Notes: generated by a model not told the origin, from the sequence alone. DNA of 64,000 nucleotides from CANKHA01 sp035699705 (GCA_035699705.1 DASSPI010000019.1:11961-75960), one strand, 5' to 3'; shown: positions 35,521 to 43,940, numbered from the stretch's first letter. Numbers and translations: made by a program.

Positions 35521-36342
35521 ATGCCGCAGGAACTCGTCGCCGTCGTGTATGGGCTCGGCCACACCTTCATCAAGGTGCTGCCAATCTCCATCGCGCTCGG
35601 CGTTATCTTCGCCGCGCTGACGTGCCTCTGGGCCTGCAATCCGGGCCAGGTCTGGTGGCGCAAGCGCGATCTCGTCACCGACCTCTGCTACTGGTTTTTC
35701 ATCCCGCTCATCGCGCGTTACTTGCGCATCGGCTTGCTGGTGTTGGGCGCCGCCGTGCTGTTCGGCATCACCACTGCCGAAGGACTGGTGCAATTCTACG
35801 AGAACGGGCACGGTCCGCTGGCGCAGTATCCGTTATGGCTGCAGGGCATCGTCTTCCTGCTGGTCGGCGATTTCCTGCTCTACTGGATCCATCGCGGCTT
35901 CCATCGCCCGCGCCTGTGGAAATTCCATGCGGTGCATCACTCTTCCGAGGAGCTGGACTGGATCTCCGCCGCGCGCTTCCATCCGATCAATCTCTTTCTG
36001 GGCAGCGTCGGGGTGGACGTGCTGCTGCTGATCGCGGGGATTTCACCGAAGGTGCTGGTGTTCATCGGGCCTTTCATCATTGCCCATTCGGCCTTCGTGC
36101 ATGCCAATCTCAACTGGACGCTGGGGCCGTTCAAATATGTCCTCGCCGGGCCCGTGTTTCATCGCTGGCATCACACGGCGGCGGACCGCGGCGGGTCCAG
36201 CAATTTCTCGTCCACCTTCCCGATCTTCGACCTCATGTTCGGTACTTTTTACATGCCGGCGAACGAGCGGCCGGACCGATATGGGATCGCCGATCCGATC
36301 CCGGCGAGCTTCACCGGCCAGATGCTGTATCCGTTCAAATAA
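35521..36342 (+). CDS. sterol desaturase/fatty acid hydroxylase family membrane protein
   Basis: A 273-residue integral membrane di-iron oxygenase family member. It has about five hydrophobic helices and the three His clusters HRGFH, HAVHH and HRWHH, plus the extra His residues in RFHP and AHSAFVHANL that complete the eight-His pattern. The family hydroxylates or desaturates lipids such as sterols, carotenoids or fatty acids at the membrane; the substrate here is unknown. The start is the ATG at 35521 (MPQELVAVVYG). It sits inside the Tad region, between the pilins and the TadE-like genes, with no obvious link to pilus function. Confidence 0.88.
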   Translation: MPQELVAVVYGLGHTFIKVLPISIALGVIFAALTCLWACNPGQVWWRKRDLVTDLCYWFFIPLIARYLRIGLLVLGAAVLFGITTAEGLVQFYENGHGPLAQYPLWLQGIVFLLVGDFLLYWIHRGFHRPRLWKFHAVHHSSEELDWISAARFHPINLFLGSVGVDVLLLIAGISPKVLVFIGPFIIAHSAFVHANLNWTLGPFKYVLAGPVFHRWHHTAADRGGSSNFSSTFPIFDLMFGTFYMPANERPDRYGIADPIPASFTGQMLYPFK

Positions 36343-36385
36343 CGAGCCGGTATTTGTGGTTCATTCACCATTTGTCGGCAGTTTA

Positions 36386-36437
36386 GCGGATGGTCCGGCG
36401 AAGCAGGCATCGGTTCACCGATGGATACACGCGCCAA
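36386..36437. repeat. degenerate copy of the GCATGATCCGGCGAAG repeat
   Basis: GGATGGTCCGGCGAAG ... CGGTTCACCGATGGAT ... CGCGCCAAC aligns along its length with the unit at 58568-58620. The second arm is more degraded. It lies in the gap between the desaturase-family gene and the secretin-N-domain gene. Confidence 0.55.
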
Positions 36438-36555
36438 CTTGGAACGTGAGAAACGGACGCACGACCGGTACCCCAGTTTTCTGATCGAGCCCTTGGGTAT
36501 TCTGCCCATCCGGCTGTTGTCGAGGTTGTTTGCATCCGCGTAGCGGGAGAGTTGC

Positions 36556-37059
36556 ATGTCGGTCGTCTTCGATCGGTTTGGCCCGAACGGCCGGCGTACT
36601 GTTCTTGTTGCGGCATTGCTTGTTGCCGCGGCCTCGCCCGCCGCCGCGCAAGTCCGAAATCCAGGCCCCTCTGGTGCCGTCATCATGACGGTCGATCAGG
36701 CCCATGTGATGAAGCTGCCGGAGGGCGTCTCCACCATGGTTGTGGGAAATCCGCTGATCGCCGACATCTCCATACAGTCGGGCGGCATGGCCGTGCTGAC
36801 CGGCAAAGGGCACGGCGTCACCAATCTGGTAGCCCTGGATCCCTCCGGGGCCGTGCTGGAACAGAAGACGATCCAGGTGCAGGGCGCGCGCGACAGCGTG
36901 GTGGTCTACCGCGGCGTCGAGCGCGAGTCTTACAGCTGCACGCCCAAATGCGAGCGGCGCATCACCCTCGGCGACAGCAATGCCTATTTCGCGGCAACGC
37001 TCGAGCAGACCGGCGCTCGAACCCCTCCGGCACAAGGCGGCGCCCAACCCCCCAAGTAA
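36556..37059 (+). CDS. stand-alone pilus assembly/secretin N-terminal domain protein
   Basis: A 167-residue exported protein with a signal peptide (cleavage near SPAAAQV) and a domain found at the N terminus of CpaC-type secretins: GAVIMTVDQAHVMKLPEGVSTMVVGNPLIADISIQ, then TGKGHGVTNLVALDPSG. No secretin pore domain follows. It probably binds or supports the CpaC secretin in the periplasm. Two Cys residues (YSCTPKCERR) near the C terminus could form a disulphide. It heads a plus-strand group with the two TadE-like genes. Confidence 0.88.
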   Translation: MSVVFDRFGPNGRRTVLVAALLVAAASPAAAQVRNPGPSGAVIMTVDQAHVMKLPEGVSTMVVGNPLIADISIQSGGMAVLTGKGHGVTNLVALDPSGAVLEQKTIQVQGARDSVVVYRGVERESYSCTPKCERRITLGDSNAYFAATLEQTGARTPPAQGGAQPPK

Positions 37060-37196
37060 CAGCCTCGGGTCTTTTGGTTAGCGCGACCTAAACGCCACAG
37101 GCCGATGTTTGCGCCTTATCCGCAACAGTTCGACAACGCCTCTTTGGTAATAAAAGGCACGGCAAAAAGACGCCTGTGCCTGGGGTTGTCGGACAG

Positions 37197-37763
37197 ATGG
37201 TTGCCTTGATCAGCAGCAAATTGCGCGGCAGTTTCCGCTTTGGCGGGCTGCGCGCCTTCGGCCGCCGTGACGATGGCTCAGTCGCGGTCGAATTCGCGCT
37301 TGTGATCGCCCCCTTTCTGGCGGTGCTGTTCGCGATCATGGAAACGGCGCTGGTATTCTTCGCGGGCCAGACGCTGGAAACGGCGGCGGCGGACTCCGCC
37401 CGGCTGATCCTGACCGGCCAGGCGCAGACCGCGGGCTTGACGCAAGCGACGTTCAAGGACGCCGTGTGCGAGAGGATCTATGGCCTGTTCGATTGCGCCG
37501 GCGGAGTGACCGTCGATGTGCAGAAATACAGCACTTTCTCCGCGATCGACCTCAGCCGGCCGGTGGGCGATGACGGCAATGTCAAGCCCGGCAGCTACAA
37601 CCCGGGCGGCCCGTGCGAAATCGTCGTCGTGCGGCTGATCTATCAGTTCCCGGTCTATGCGGCGTTTATGGGCTACGACCTGTCCGATATGAGCGGCAAC
37701 AGGCGGCTGCTGGTTGCGACGTCGGTGTTCCGCAACGAGCCGTATTCGGGAGCCTGCACATGA
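37197..37763 (+). CDS. TadE-like pseudopilin
   Basis: A 188-residue pseudopilin. The prepilin-like segment reads RRDDGSVAVEFALVIAPFLAVLF, with predicted cleavage after Gly and Glu at +5, followed by the membrane helix. The periplasmic domain holds Cys residues (AVCERIYGLFDCAGG and GGPCEIVVV) that may form disulphides. TadE proteins are minor pseudopilins cleaved by the same peptidase (CpaA). I prefer the ATG at 37197; a GTG at 37176 is also in frame. It overlaps the next gene by ATGA. Confidence 0.88.
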   Translation: MVALISSKLRGSFRFGGLRAFGRRDDGSVAVEFALVIAPFLAVLFAIMETALVFFAGQTLETAAADSARLILTGQAQTAGLTQATFKDAVCERIYGLFDCAGGVTVDVQKYSTFSAIDLSRPVGDDGNVKPGSYNPGGPCEIVVVRLIYQFPVYAAFMGYDLSDMSGNRRLLVATSVFRNEPYSGACT

Positions 37764-38311
37764 GCATGCAGCGCCGCCTGCCGCGTTGGGCGCGCCGCTT
37801 TGGCGCCGATACGCGCGGGGTTTCCGCGGTCGAATTCGCGCTCGTGCTGCCGCTGATGCTGACGCTCTATCTGGGCGGCATCGAAGTTTCCCAGGCGATC
37901 GCGACCAGTCGCAAGGTCACGCTGGTCTCGCGCACGGTGGCCGACCTGTCGTCGCAGTCATCCGGTATCACCGCAGCCAGCATGACAAATATTCTCAACG
38001 CTTCGGCAGCGGTGATATCGCCTTACAACGCCGCCAAGCTCAAGGTTACGGTGTCGCAGGTCAAGATCGACGCCAACGGCAATGCGACAATCGAGTGGAG
38101 CGAGACGCTCGGCGGCACCAAGCATGGCGTTGGTTCGAGTGTCACGCTGCCCCCCGCGCTCAACGTGGCCAATACCTGGCTGATCTGGAGCGAGGCGGAA
38201 TACCTGTATGAGCCGACCATGGGCTCTGCCCTCACCGGCAACCTGAACCTGAAGGATCAGATGTATATGCGGCCGCGTCTGTCCAACAGCGTGACTTATC
38301 CCGCCACGTGA
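37760..38311 (+). CDS. TadE/TadG-like pilus assembly protein
   Basis: A 183-residue protein with a prepilin-like segment DTRGVSAVEFALVLPLMLTLYLG (Gly before the cut, Glu at +5) and a periplasmic domain typical of short TadG/TadE proteins (VTLVSRTVADLSSQSSGI). Unlike full TadG it has no von Willebrand A domain. The ATG at 37760 overlaps the preceding stop. It is convergent with the Lrp gene, whose stop is 6 bases away. Confidence 0.87.
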   Translation: MSMQRRLPRWARRFGADTRGVSAVEFALVLPLMLTLYLGGIEVSQAIATSRKVTLVSRTVADLSSQSSGITAASMTNILNASAAVISPYNAAKLKVTVSQVKIDANGNATIEWSETLGGTKHGVGSSVTLPPALNVANTWLIWSEAEYLYEPTMGSALTGNLNLKDQMYMRPRLSNSVTYPAT

Positions 38312-38317
38312 GGGCGC

Positions 38318-38782
38318 TCAGGCGGCAGGCCGCGGGATCGGCAACGCTGTCGTCGACTTGATCTTCTCCATCGCAAAGCGCGACGTCACGTTCTTCAGCG
38401 GCACCGACGCGATCAGTCTCTTATAAAATGCGTCGTAGCCCTGGATGTCGGGCACGATCACCCGCAGCATGTAATCGACGTCGCCCGCCATGCGGTAGAA
38501 TTCCATCACCTCGGGCATGGCGCCCACCACTTCGGCGAAACGCCCGAGCCATTCCTGCGAGTGGTCGCCGGTCTCGACGGAAACGAAGACGGTGATGCCG
38601 AGCCCGATCTTGTCCTGATCGATCAGCGCCACGCGCTTGAGGATGACGCCGTCGGCTTCCAGCCGCTGGATGCGCTTCCAGCATGGCGTCGAGGACAGCC
38701 CGACGCGTTGGCCGATTTCGGCCACCGACAGGGAAGCATCCTCCTGCAGAACCGCGAGGATCTTGTAGTCGATCGCGTCCAT
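38318..38782 (-). CDS. Lrp/AsnC family transcriptional regulator
   Basis: A 154-residue regulator with an N-terminal helix-turn-helix (DASLSVAEIGQRVGLSSTPCWKRIQRL, about residues 16-42) and a C-terminal RAM ligand-binding domain (ITVFVSVETGDHSQEWLGRF, MAGDVDYMLRVIVPDI). Proteins of this type usually sense an amino acid and often regulate a nearby gene, but no amino-acid gene is adjacent, so the target is unknown. Confidence 0.93.
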   Translation of the reverse strand: MDAIDYKILAVLQEDASLSVAEIGQRVGLSSTPCWKRIQRLEADGVILKRVALIDQDKIGLGITVFVSVETGDHSQEWLGRFAEVVGAMPEVMEFYRMAGDVDYMLRVIVPDIQGYDAFYKRLIASVPLKNVTSRFAMEKIKSTTALPIPRPAA

Positions 38783-38889
38783 GGCCGAATCCTTGAAATG
38801 GCTGGCTAAATGCCTGCGCGCTCTCGGAAGGATATTCTCTTTACTCGTCCCGTCTGAGCCTACAAAGAAAATTATTCTATGTGCAAGCG

Positions 38890-39312
38890 TCAGCTCAGGC
38901 CGAGCGCCTCGCTTAGCAAGGCGGCAAAGCGTTGCAGCGTGTTACGATCATAGGCGCGCGGCTTCAGCTTGCCCCAAACCGGATGCGGCCAGGCCGGGTC
39001 GCTCCTGCTCCGGGCGATGACATGGACGTGCAGCTGCGGCACGACATTGCCCAAAGCGGCGATGTTGAGCTTGTCGCAGGCGGTGATCTCCTTTAGTGCC
39101 GCGCCGGCCCGCGCGATCTCGCGCATCAGCTGGGCCTGTTCCGCCGGGCCGAGGTCGAGGATTTCCGTCACGCCGGGCTGCCGCGGCACAAGGATGAGCC
39201 AGGGATAATTGGAATCCTTGATGATCAGCACGCGCGAGAGCGGCAGGTCGCCAACGTCCTCGGCGTCGGCGGCGAGCTGCGGATGCAGCGACCAGGGGGA
39301 TGGGTCGGACAT
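38890..39312 (-). CDS. HIT-domain protein
   Basis: A 140-residue histidine-triad family protein, likely a nucleotide hydrolase or transferase. The triad region reads NVVPQLHVHVIAR: the catalytic middle His (His95) and the last His (His97) are present but the first is Gln93. PAWPHPVWG after it is typical of an alphaproteobacterial subfamily. The ATG at 39312 (MSDPSPW) starts the domain; the longer frame upstream has no similarity. It is divergent from the 4.5S RNA gene. Confidence 0.88.
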   Translation of the reverse strand: MSDPSPWSLHPQLAADAEDVGDLPLSRVLIIKDSNYPWLILVPRQPGVTEILDLGPAEQAQLMREIARAGAALKEITACDKLNIAALGNVVPQLHVHVIARSRSDPAWPHPVWGKLKPRAYDRNTLQRFAALLSEALGLS

Positions 39313-39416
39313 GGCAGGCGAGAGATTATTCGCCCCGGGCGGCTGTGGCGAATGGCCCAAATTCCGTGTTGTCCACCGCGCTTGCTTTCCCGCTTTGTTC
39401 GCCCGATATAGAAAGC

Positions 39417-39519
39417 GGGAGGTTGGCAGTGGACGGACCACTCGCCAACCGGGTCAGGTCCGGAAGGAAGCAGCCCTAACGAGCTCCGGTTCGGGTCGCT
39501 CGTCAGCCTCCCACCTTTT
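39417..39519 (+). ncRNA. ffs: signal recognition particle RNA, small (4.5S) type
   Basis: The conserved apical domain GGTCAGGTCCGGAAGGAAGC lies at about 39452-39471, with CAGCCCTAACGA following. This is the Ffh-binding internal loop and tetraloop region. The ends pair: CGGGAGGTTGG on the left with CAGCCTCCCACC on the right. A run of five T residues at 39515-39519 ends the gene. It directs inner-membrane proteins to FtsY with Ffh. Its position just upstream of dnaX is common in alphaproteobacteria. The exact 5' end is uncertain by a few bases. Confidence 0.95.
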
Positions 39520-39579
39520 TCCCTTGCCGTTTGCAGCATGAGGACCGCGCAGCCGGCGCGGCGTGGATCGGAAAGCAGG

Positions 39580-41403
39580 ATGAGCAGCGCCGATAATCAG
39601 AGCCGTCCTGCTGCCGCCGCCCCCGGGGCCGCGGATCCGGCTTCCTACCGCGTGCTGGCGCGCAAATACCGCCCGGCCACTTTCGACGACCTGATCGGCC
39701 AGGAGGCGATGGTTCGCACCGTCTCCAATGCCTTCGATACCGGCCGCATCCCGCAGGCCTGGATTCTCACCGGCGTGCGCGGCGTGGGCAAGACCACCAC
39801 TGCGCGCATTCTCGCCCGCGCGCTGAATTACGAGCTCCCGGACGGCTCGGTCGCCGGACCGACCATCCACATGCCGAAGCTCGGCACCCAATGCCAGGCG
39901 ATCATGGAAAGCCGGCACCTCGACGTGCTGGAGATGGACGCCGCCTCCCATAACAGCGTCGATGACGTGCGTCAGATCAATGACGCCATCCGCTATGCGC
40001 CGGTGAGCGCACGCTACAAAGTCTACATCCTGGACGAAGTGCACATGCTCTCCGGCGCCGCCTTCAACGCGTTGCTGAAGACCCTGGAAGAGCCGCCGCC
40101 GCACGCCAAGTTTATTTTCGCGACCACGGAAATCCGCAAAGTGCCGGTGACCGTGCTGTCGCGCTGCCAGCGTTTTGACCTGCGCCGCGTCGATGCCGCC
40201 ATGCTGGTGCAGCATCTTGCCGGCATCGCCGAAAAGGAACAGGTGCAGGCGGAGCCGGAAGCTCTTGCCCTGATCGCGCGCGCCGCGGAAGGCTCGGTGC
40301 GCGATTCGCTCTCGCTGCTGGACCAGGCCATCGCGCATGCGGCAGGCCCGGTGCGGGCGGAGGACGTGCGCCAGATGCTGGGCCTTGCCGACCGCGTGCG
40401 CATCGTCGATCTGTTCGAAGCGCTGCTGCGCGGCGACATCGCGTCTGCGCTGAGGGAACTGCGCGACCAGTATGATTCCGGCGCCGATCCGCTGACCGTG
40501 CTGACCGAACTGGCCGAGTTCACCCATTTCGTCACCCGCGTGAAGGTGGTCCCGTCGGTGGCGCAGGACGTTTCGATCAGCGAAGCCGAGCGCATCCGCG
40601 GCCATGCTTTTGCCACCCAGCTTTCGATGCGGGTTCTGTCCCGCACCTGGCAGATGCTGCTGAAGGCGCTGGCCGACGTGAAGGAGGCCCCGCGTCCGCT
40701 GGCGGCGGCCGAGATGGCGCTGGTGCGCATCGCCTATGCCGCCGACCTGCCGACCCCGGACGAGGTCATGCGCTCGCTTGGCGAGGAGAAATCCGCCGGC
40801 GCGCGGCCGACCAATGGCGGCGCACCGGTTTCGGCAGCGCCCGGCGCGGGCGGATCCTTTGCGCCGCGCTACGACGCCCCGCGGGGGGCGCCGCGTGGCT
40901 CTGCCGCTCCGGCAGCCTCGCCCAGCATGCCTTTGGCCGAGCCGGGCGCGCGCTTGAATGAACCCGCCGCGGCCGAGCCGGTGCTCGCGCTCGCGCGCTT
41001 TGAGGACCTGATCGCGCTCGCCGCCGAAAAACGCGATCTCACCATCAAGGCCGCGCTGGAACGCGATGTGCGGCTGGTGCGCTTCGAGGACGGGCAGCTG
41101 GAAATCAGCGTGCTGCCGAGCGCGCCCAAAACATTGGTCGGCGATTTGTCGCGCAAGCTTGCGGCCTGGACCGGGCGGCGCTGGATGGTGGCGGTCTCCT
41201 CGGAGGAGGGCGCGCCCACACTTCGCCAGCAGATGGAGACGCAGAAAGCCGACCTGATGCGCGGCGTGCGCGCCGATCCGCTGGTGCAAACGGTGCTCAA
41301 TCGCTTTCCCGGTGCCGAAATCGTCGACGTACGCCGCACCGAAACAGCTCCTGAAGCCGCGCCGGGCGCCGACATGCTGCCCGACGCCGAGCGCGAGGAT
41401 TAG
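39580..41403 (+). CDS. dnaX: DNA polymerase III subunits gamma and tau
   Basis: A 607-residue clamp-loader ATPase. It has Walker A GVRGVGKTTTARIL (residues 65-78), Walker B YILDEVHMLS, sensor 1 IFATTEIRKVP and the arginine finger in LSRCQRF. Domain III follows, then a Pro/Ala-rich linker (about 410-465) and a C-terminal tau-like domain. The zinc-binding Cys cluster usual after Walker A is largely gone: IHMPKLGTQCQAIM keeps a single Cys105. The ATG at 39580 comes 61 bases after the 4.5S RNA. No frameshift slippery site giving gamma was identified. ybaB and recR follow at once. Confidence 0.96.
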   Translation: MSSADNQSRPAAAAPGAADPASYRVLARKYRPATFDDLIGQEAMVRTVSNAFDTGRIPQAWILTGVRGVGKTTTARILARALNYELPDGSVAGPTIHMPKLGTQCQAIMESRHLDVLEMDAASHNSVDDVRQINDAIRYAPVSARYKVYILDEVHMLSGAAFNALLKTLEEPPPHAKFIFATTEIRKVPVTVLSRCQRFDLRRVDAAMLVQHLAGIAEKEQVQAEPEALALIARAAEGSVRDSLSLLDQAIAHAAGPVRAEDVRQMLGLADRVRIVDLFEALLRGDIASALRELRDQYDSGADPLTVLTELAEFTHFVTRVKVVPSVAQDVSISEAERIRGHAFATQLSMRVLSRTWQMLLKALADVKEAPRPLAAAEMALVRIAYAADLPTPDEVMRSLGEEKSAGARPTNGGAPVSAAPGAGGSFAPRYDAPRGAPRGSAAPAASPSMPLAEPGARLNEPAAAEPVLALARFEDLIALAAEKRDLTIKAALERDVRLVRFEDGQLEISVLPSAPKTLVGDLSRKLAAWTGRRWMVAVSSEEGAPTLRQQMETQKADLMRGVRADPLVQTVLNRFPGAEIVDVRRTETAPEAAPGADMLPDAERED

Positions 41404-41405
41404 CC

Positions 41406-41726
41406 ATGGCGGATTTCATGGGCCTGATGAAGCAGGCGGCGCAGCTGCAATCCAAGATGGAAGCGTTGCAGGCCGAGCTCGACACCATTGAGGTCGAGGG
41501 AGCCGCGGGCGGCGGACTGGTCACGGTCAAGCTCACCGCCAAGGGCGAGATGAAGGGCATCAAGATCGACGATTCGCTGCTCCAGCCGGGCGAAAAGGAA
41601 ATCCTCGAGGACCTTTTGGTTGCCGCCCATGCCGATGCGCGGCGCAAGGCCGAAGCGGTGATGAAGGAAAAAATGCAGGGCCTGACCGGCGGCCTGCCGC
41701 TGCCGCCCGGGATGAAGCTGTTCTGA
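41406..41726 (+). CDS. nucleoid-associated protein, YbaB/EbfC family
   Basis: A 106-residue small DNA-binding protein that dimerises into a tweezer-like shape. It shows MGLMKQAAQLQSKMEALQAEL (helix), GLVTVKLTAKGEMKGIKIDDS and the end GGLPLPPGMKLF, all family hallmarks. The dnaX-ybaB-recR order is widely conserved and points to a shared repair or replication role. It starts two bases after the dnaX stop. Confidence 0.95.
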   Translation: MADFMGLMKQAAQLQSKMEALQAELDTIEVEGAAGGGLVTVKLTAKGEMKGIKIDDSLLQPGEKEILEDLLVAAHADARRKAEAVMKEKMQGLTGGLPLPPGMKLF

Positions 41727-41786
41727 TCGTGCGAAGGCCAAAAGATCGCGCTCGCGCTTCCGGCGCAGGGCGAGGGACGAACGTAA

Positions 41787-42392
41787 ATGCCCACCGCCGT
41801 TGCCGGACCTGAAATCGAGCGCCTGATCCAGTTGCTCGCGCGCCTGCCGGGCCTGGGCCCGCGTTCGGCGCGGCGCGCGGCGCTGCATCTGATCAAGAAG
41901 CGCGAGCAGCTGATGGCTCCGCTCGGCGCCGCGCTTGCCACCGCCATGGAAAAGATCGAGATCTGCCGGGTCTGCGGCAATATCGACACGCAAAATCCCT
42001 GCACCGTCTGCACCGACGATCGCCGCGACGCTTCCATCATCGTCGCGGTCGCCGACGTCGCCGATCTGTGGGCGCTGGAGCGGGCGCATGCGATCAATTC
42101 GCGCTATCACGTGCTGGGCGGCACGCTCTCGCCGCTCGACGGTGTCGGCCCGCAGGATCTTTCGATCGACGCGCTGGTCTCGCGCGCGCATGACGGCGGA
42201 GTGAAGGAAGTGATCCTGGCGCTGAATGCCACCGTCGACGGCCAGACCACGGCGCATTACATCACCGATCTTTTGCACGGCTCGGGGGTGAAGGTGACGC
42301 GGCTGGCGCATGGCGTGCCGGTCGGCGGCGAACTCGACTATCTCGACGAGGGCACGCTTTCGGCCGCCATCAAGCAGCGGACGCTGTTTTAG
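41787..42392 (+). CDS. recR: recombination mediator protein RecR
   Basis: A 201-residue RecR, which with RecF and RecO loads RecA at gaps. It has the helix-hairpin-helix LLARLPGLGPRSARRAALHL, the four-Cys zinc finger CRVCGN...CTVC, the Toprim domain (ASIIVAVADVADLWALE; ALNATVDGQTTAHYI) and the C-terminal Walker B-like LAHGVPVGGELDYLDEGTL. All parts are present. It is followed directly by a palindrome shared with the convergent AmpG-like gene. Confidence 0.96.
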   Translation: MPTAVAGPEIERLIQLLARLPGLGPRSARRAALHLIKKREQLMAPLGAALATAMEKIEICRVCGNIDTQNPCTVCTDDRRDASIIVAVADVADLWALERAHAINSRYHVLGGTLSPLDGVGPQDLSIDALVSRAHDGGVKEVILALNATVDGQTTAHYITDLLHGSGVKVTRLAHGVPVGGELDYLDEGTLSAAIKQRTLF

Positions 42393-42458
42393 AATCCGTC
42401 ACCCCGAGGTGCGAGCACCGCAGGCAATCTATCCCGCCACCTCAGGGTGACGGATTTA
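42393..42458. repeat. palindromic repeat between convergent recR and ampG-like genes
   Basis: AATCCGTCACCCCGAGGTG on the left pairs with CACCTCAGGGTGACGGATT on the right (one mismatch), around a GC-rich middle. It fills the whole gap, starts at the recR stop and includes the stop codon of the AmpG-like gene. It is a dispersed GTCACCCTGAGGTG-type unit and may act as a bidirectional terminator. Confidence 0.75.
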
Positions 42459-43796
42459 GGGACGAGGCTTGTCCAGCTCGGCGAAATGTCCGCGCTGCTG
42501 CAGCCACCAGAGCAACAGGAAGCTCGGGATCGCCGACGCGGCGGTGACGACGAAGAACCAGAACCAGCCGGTCGCCTCGGCGACGAAGCCGCCCCCTGAA
42601 GCCAGCACCGTCCGTCCCACCGCAGCCAGCGCCGTGAGCAGGGCGTATTGCGTGGCGGTATGGGCGCGGTCTCCGCACAGCGCCGAGAGATAGGCGACGA
42701 AGATCACCGTGCCGATCGCGCCGGTGAAATTCTCCACGATGATGGTGAAAGTGAGCGCGGCGACGTTCGCGCCCATCAGCGCCTGCCAGGAGAACACCAA
42801 GTTAGACGTCATCTGCAGCAGGCCGGCGATCCATAGGCTGGTTGAAAGCGGCAGCGCGCGGGCGATCATGCCGCCGGCGAAGCCACCGAGGATGGCTGCG
42901 ATAAAGCCCACGCCCTTGACGATCGCGGCATAGGTTTCCTTGTCGAAGCCGATCTTCAGCACGAAAGGCGCGGTGAGCACGCCGGCAAAGGCGTCGCAGA
43001 ACTTGAACAGCAGCACGAACAGCAGGATGGCGACGGCGGCCGGCCGGGTGAGAAAATCCTCGAAGGCGCCATAGGCGGTGACGAATACGCGATTGGCGAC
43101 CTCGCGCGCGTCTTTCACCGGGGGGCGCTCGATGCCTTCGGGTTCGCGCGCCAACAGCGTTGCGGCAAGGCCGACGCCCATCAGCAGCGCCGCGACCACA
43201 TAGCCCCAGGTCCAGGCCAGGCCGTGCGGGATGCCGCGATATTCGAACCAGGCCACCAGCGCCAGAACGCCGGCGCCCGCCACCAGCATGCCGACGCGAT
43301 AGGCCGCCACATAGCCCGCCATGCCGGCAGCCTGCTCGCTGGTCTCCAGGCTTTCCACGCGGAAGGCGTCGATCACGATGTCCTGCGTGGCCGAGGCGGT
43401 CGCCACCGTCACCGCTCCGAGCGTGATGAGCGGGATCGATACCGACGGATCGCATAACCCGAGCAGCACGATCGCGGCGATCAGCAGGAGCTGGGAAAAA
43501 ATCAGCCAGCCGCGGCGGCGGCCGAAGCGGCGCGACAGCAGCGGAATGTCGAGCGCATCCACCAGCGGCGCCCAGAGGAACTTGATGGTATAAGGAAGAC
43601 CCACCAGCGAGAACAGGCCGATGGTGGCAAGGTCGATGTTGGCCTCGGTCAGCCAGACCGCCAGCGTCGAGCCCGACAGCGCCAGCGGCAACCCCGAGGC
43701 GAAGCCGAGCAGCATCACGATCAGCACCCGCGGCCGCAGATAGACCGCGAACGCGTCGGTGAAAGAACTGCGCGCGGCGGACGTCGGGATGCTCAT
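42456..43796 (-). CDS. ampG: AmpG-like muropeptide permease (MFS)
   Basis: A 446-residue major facilitator protein with about 12-14 hydrophobic helices. LLGFASGLPLALSGSTLAVWL and GLPYTIKFLWAPLVDAL match AmpG, as does ATQDIVIDAFRVE. AmpG imports anhydro-muropeptides for cell-wall recycling and, where AmpC is present, its induction; no ampR or ampC is seen here. The ATG at 43796 (MSIPTSAARSSF) is preferred over a frame extension at 43826. Confidence 0.9.
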   Translation of the reverse strand: MSIPTSAARSSFTDAFAVYLRPRVLIVMLLGFASGLPLALSGSTLAVWLTEANIDLATIGLFSLVGLPYTIKFLWAPLVDALDIPLLSRRFGRRRGWLIFSQLLLIAAIVLLGLCDPSVSIPLITLGAVTVATASATQDIVIDAFRVESLETSEQAAGMAGYVAAYRVGMLVAGAGVLALVAWFEYRGIPHGLAWTWGYVVAALLMGVGLAATLLAREPEGIERPPVKDAREVANRVFVTAYGAFEDFLTRPAAVAILLFVLLFKFCDAFAGVLTAPFVLKIGFDKETYAAIVKGVGFIAAILGGFAGGMIARALPLSTSLWIAGLLQMTSNLVFSWQALMGANVAALTFTIIVENFTGAIGTVIFVAYLSALCGDRAHTATQYALLTALAAVGRTVLASGGGFVAEATGWFWFFVVTAASAIPSFLLLWWLQQRGHFAELDKPRP

Positions 43797-43862
43797 GATA
43801 GACCTGCTCCTGCCGTATGGCCGCATTCCGGTCCGGACTCACCGTTCCGAGCACATGCCTTG

Positions 43863-43940
43863 TTGCCGGGCATCCACGGCTTCGTCAAATCGGAACGTGG
43901 CAAGAACATGGATGGCCGGCAGGTCAGGCACGAAGACGGC
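43863..43940. repeat. diverged GTCATGGCCGGG-type repeat
   Basis: GTTGCCGGGCATCCACGG ... AACGTGGCAAGAACATGG ATGGCCGGCAGGTCAGGC reads, in opposite orientation, like the unit at 22399-22466, with several differences. It lies in the 209-base gap between the starts of the AmpG-like gene and the stop of rmuC, where no gene is visible. Confidence 0.5.

Noticed and set aside
39580..41403. Programmed frameshift site in dnaX giving a separate gamma subunit
   Set aside because: I found no A-rich slippery run with a following stem at the expected place in this GC-rich gene.
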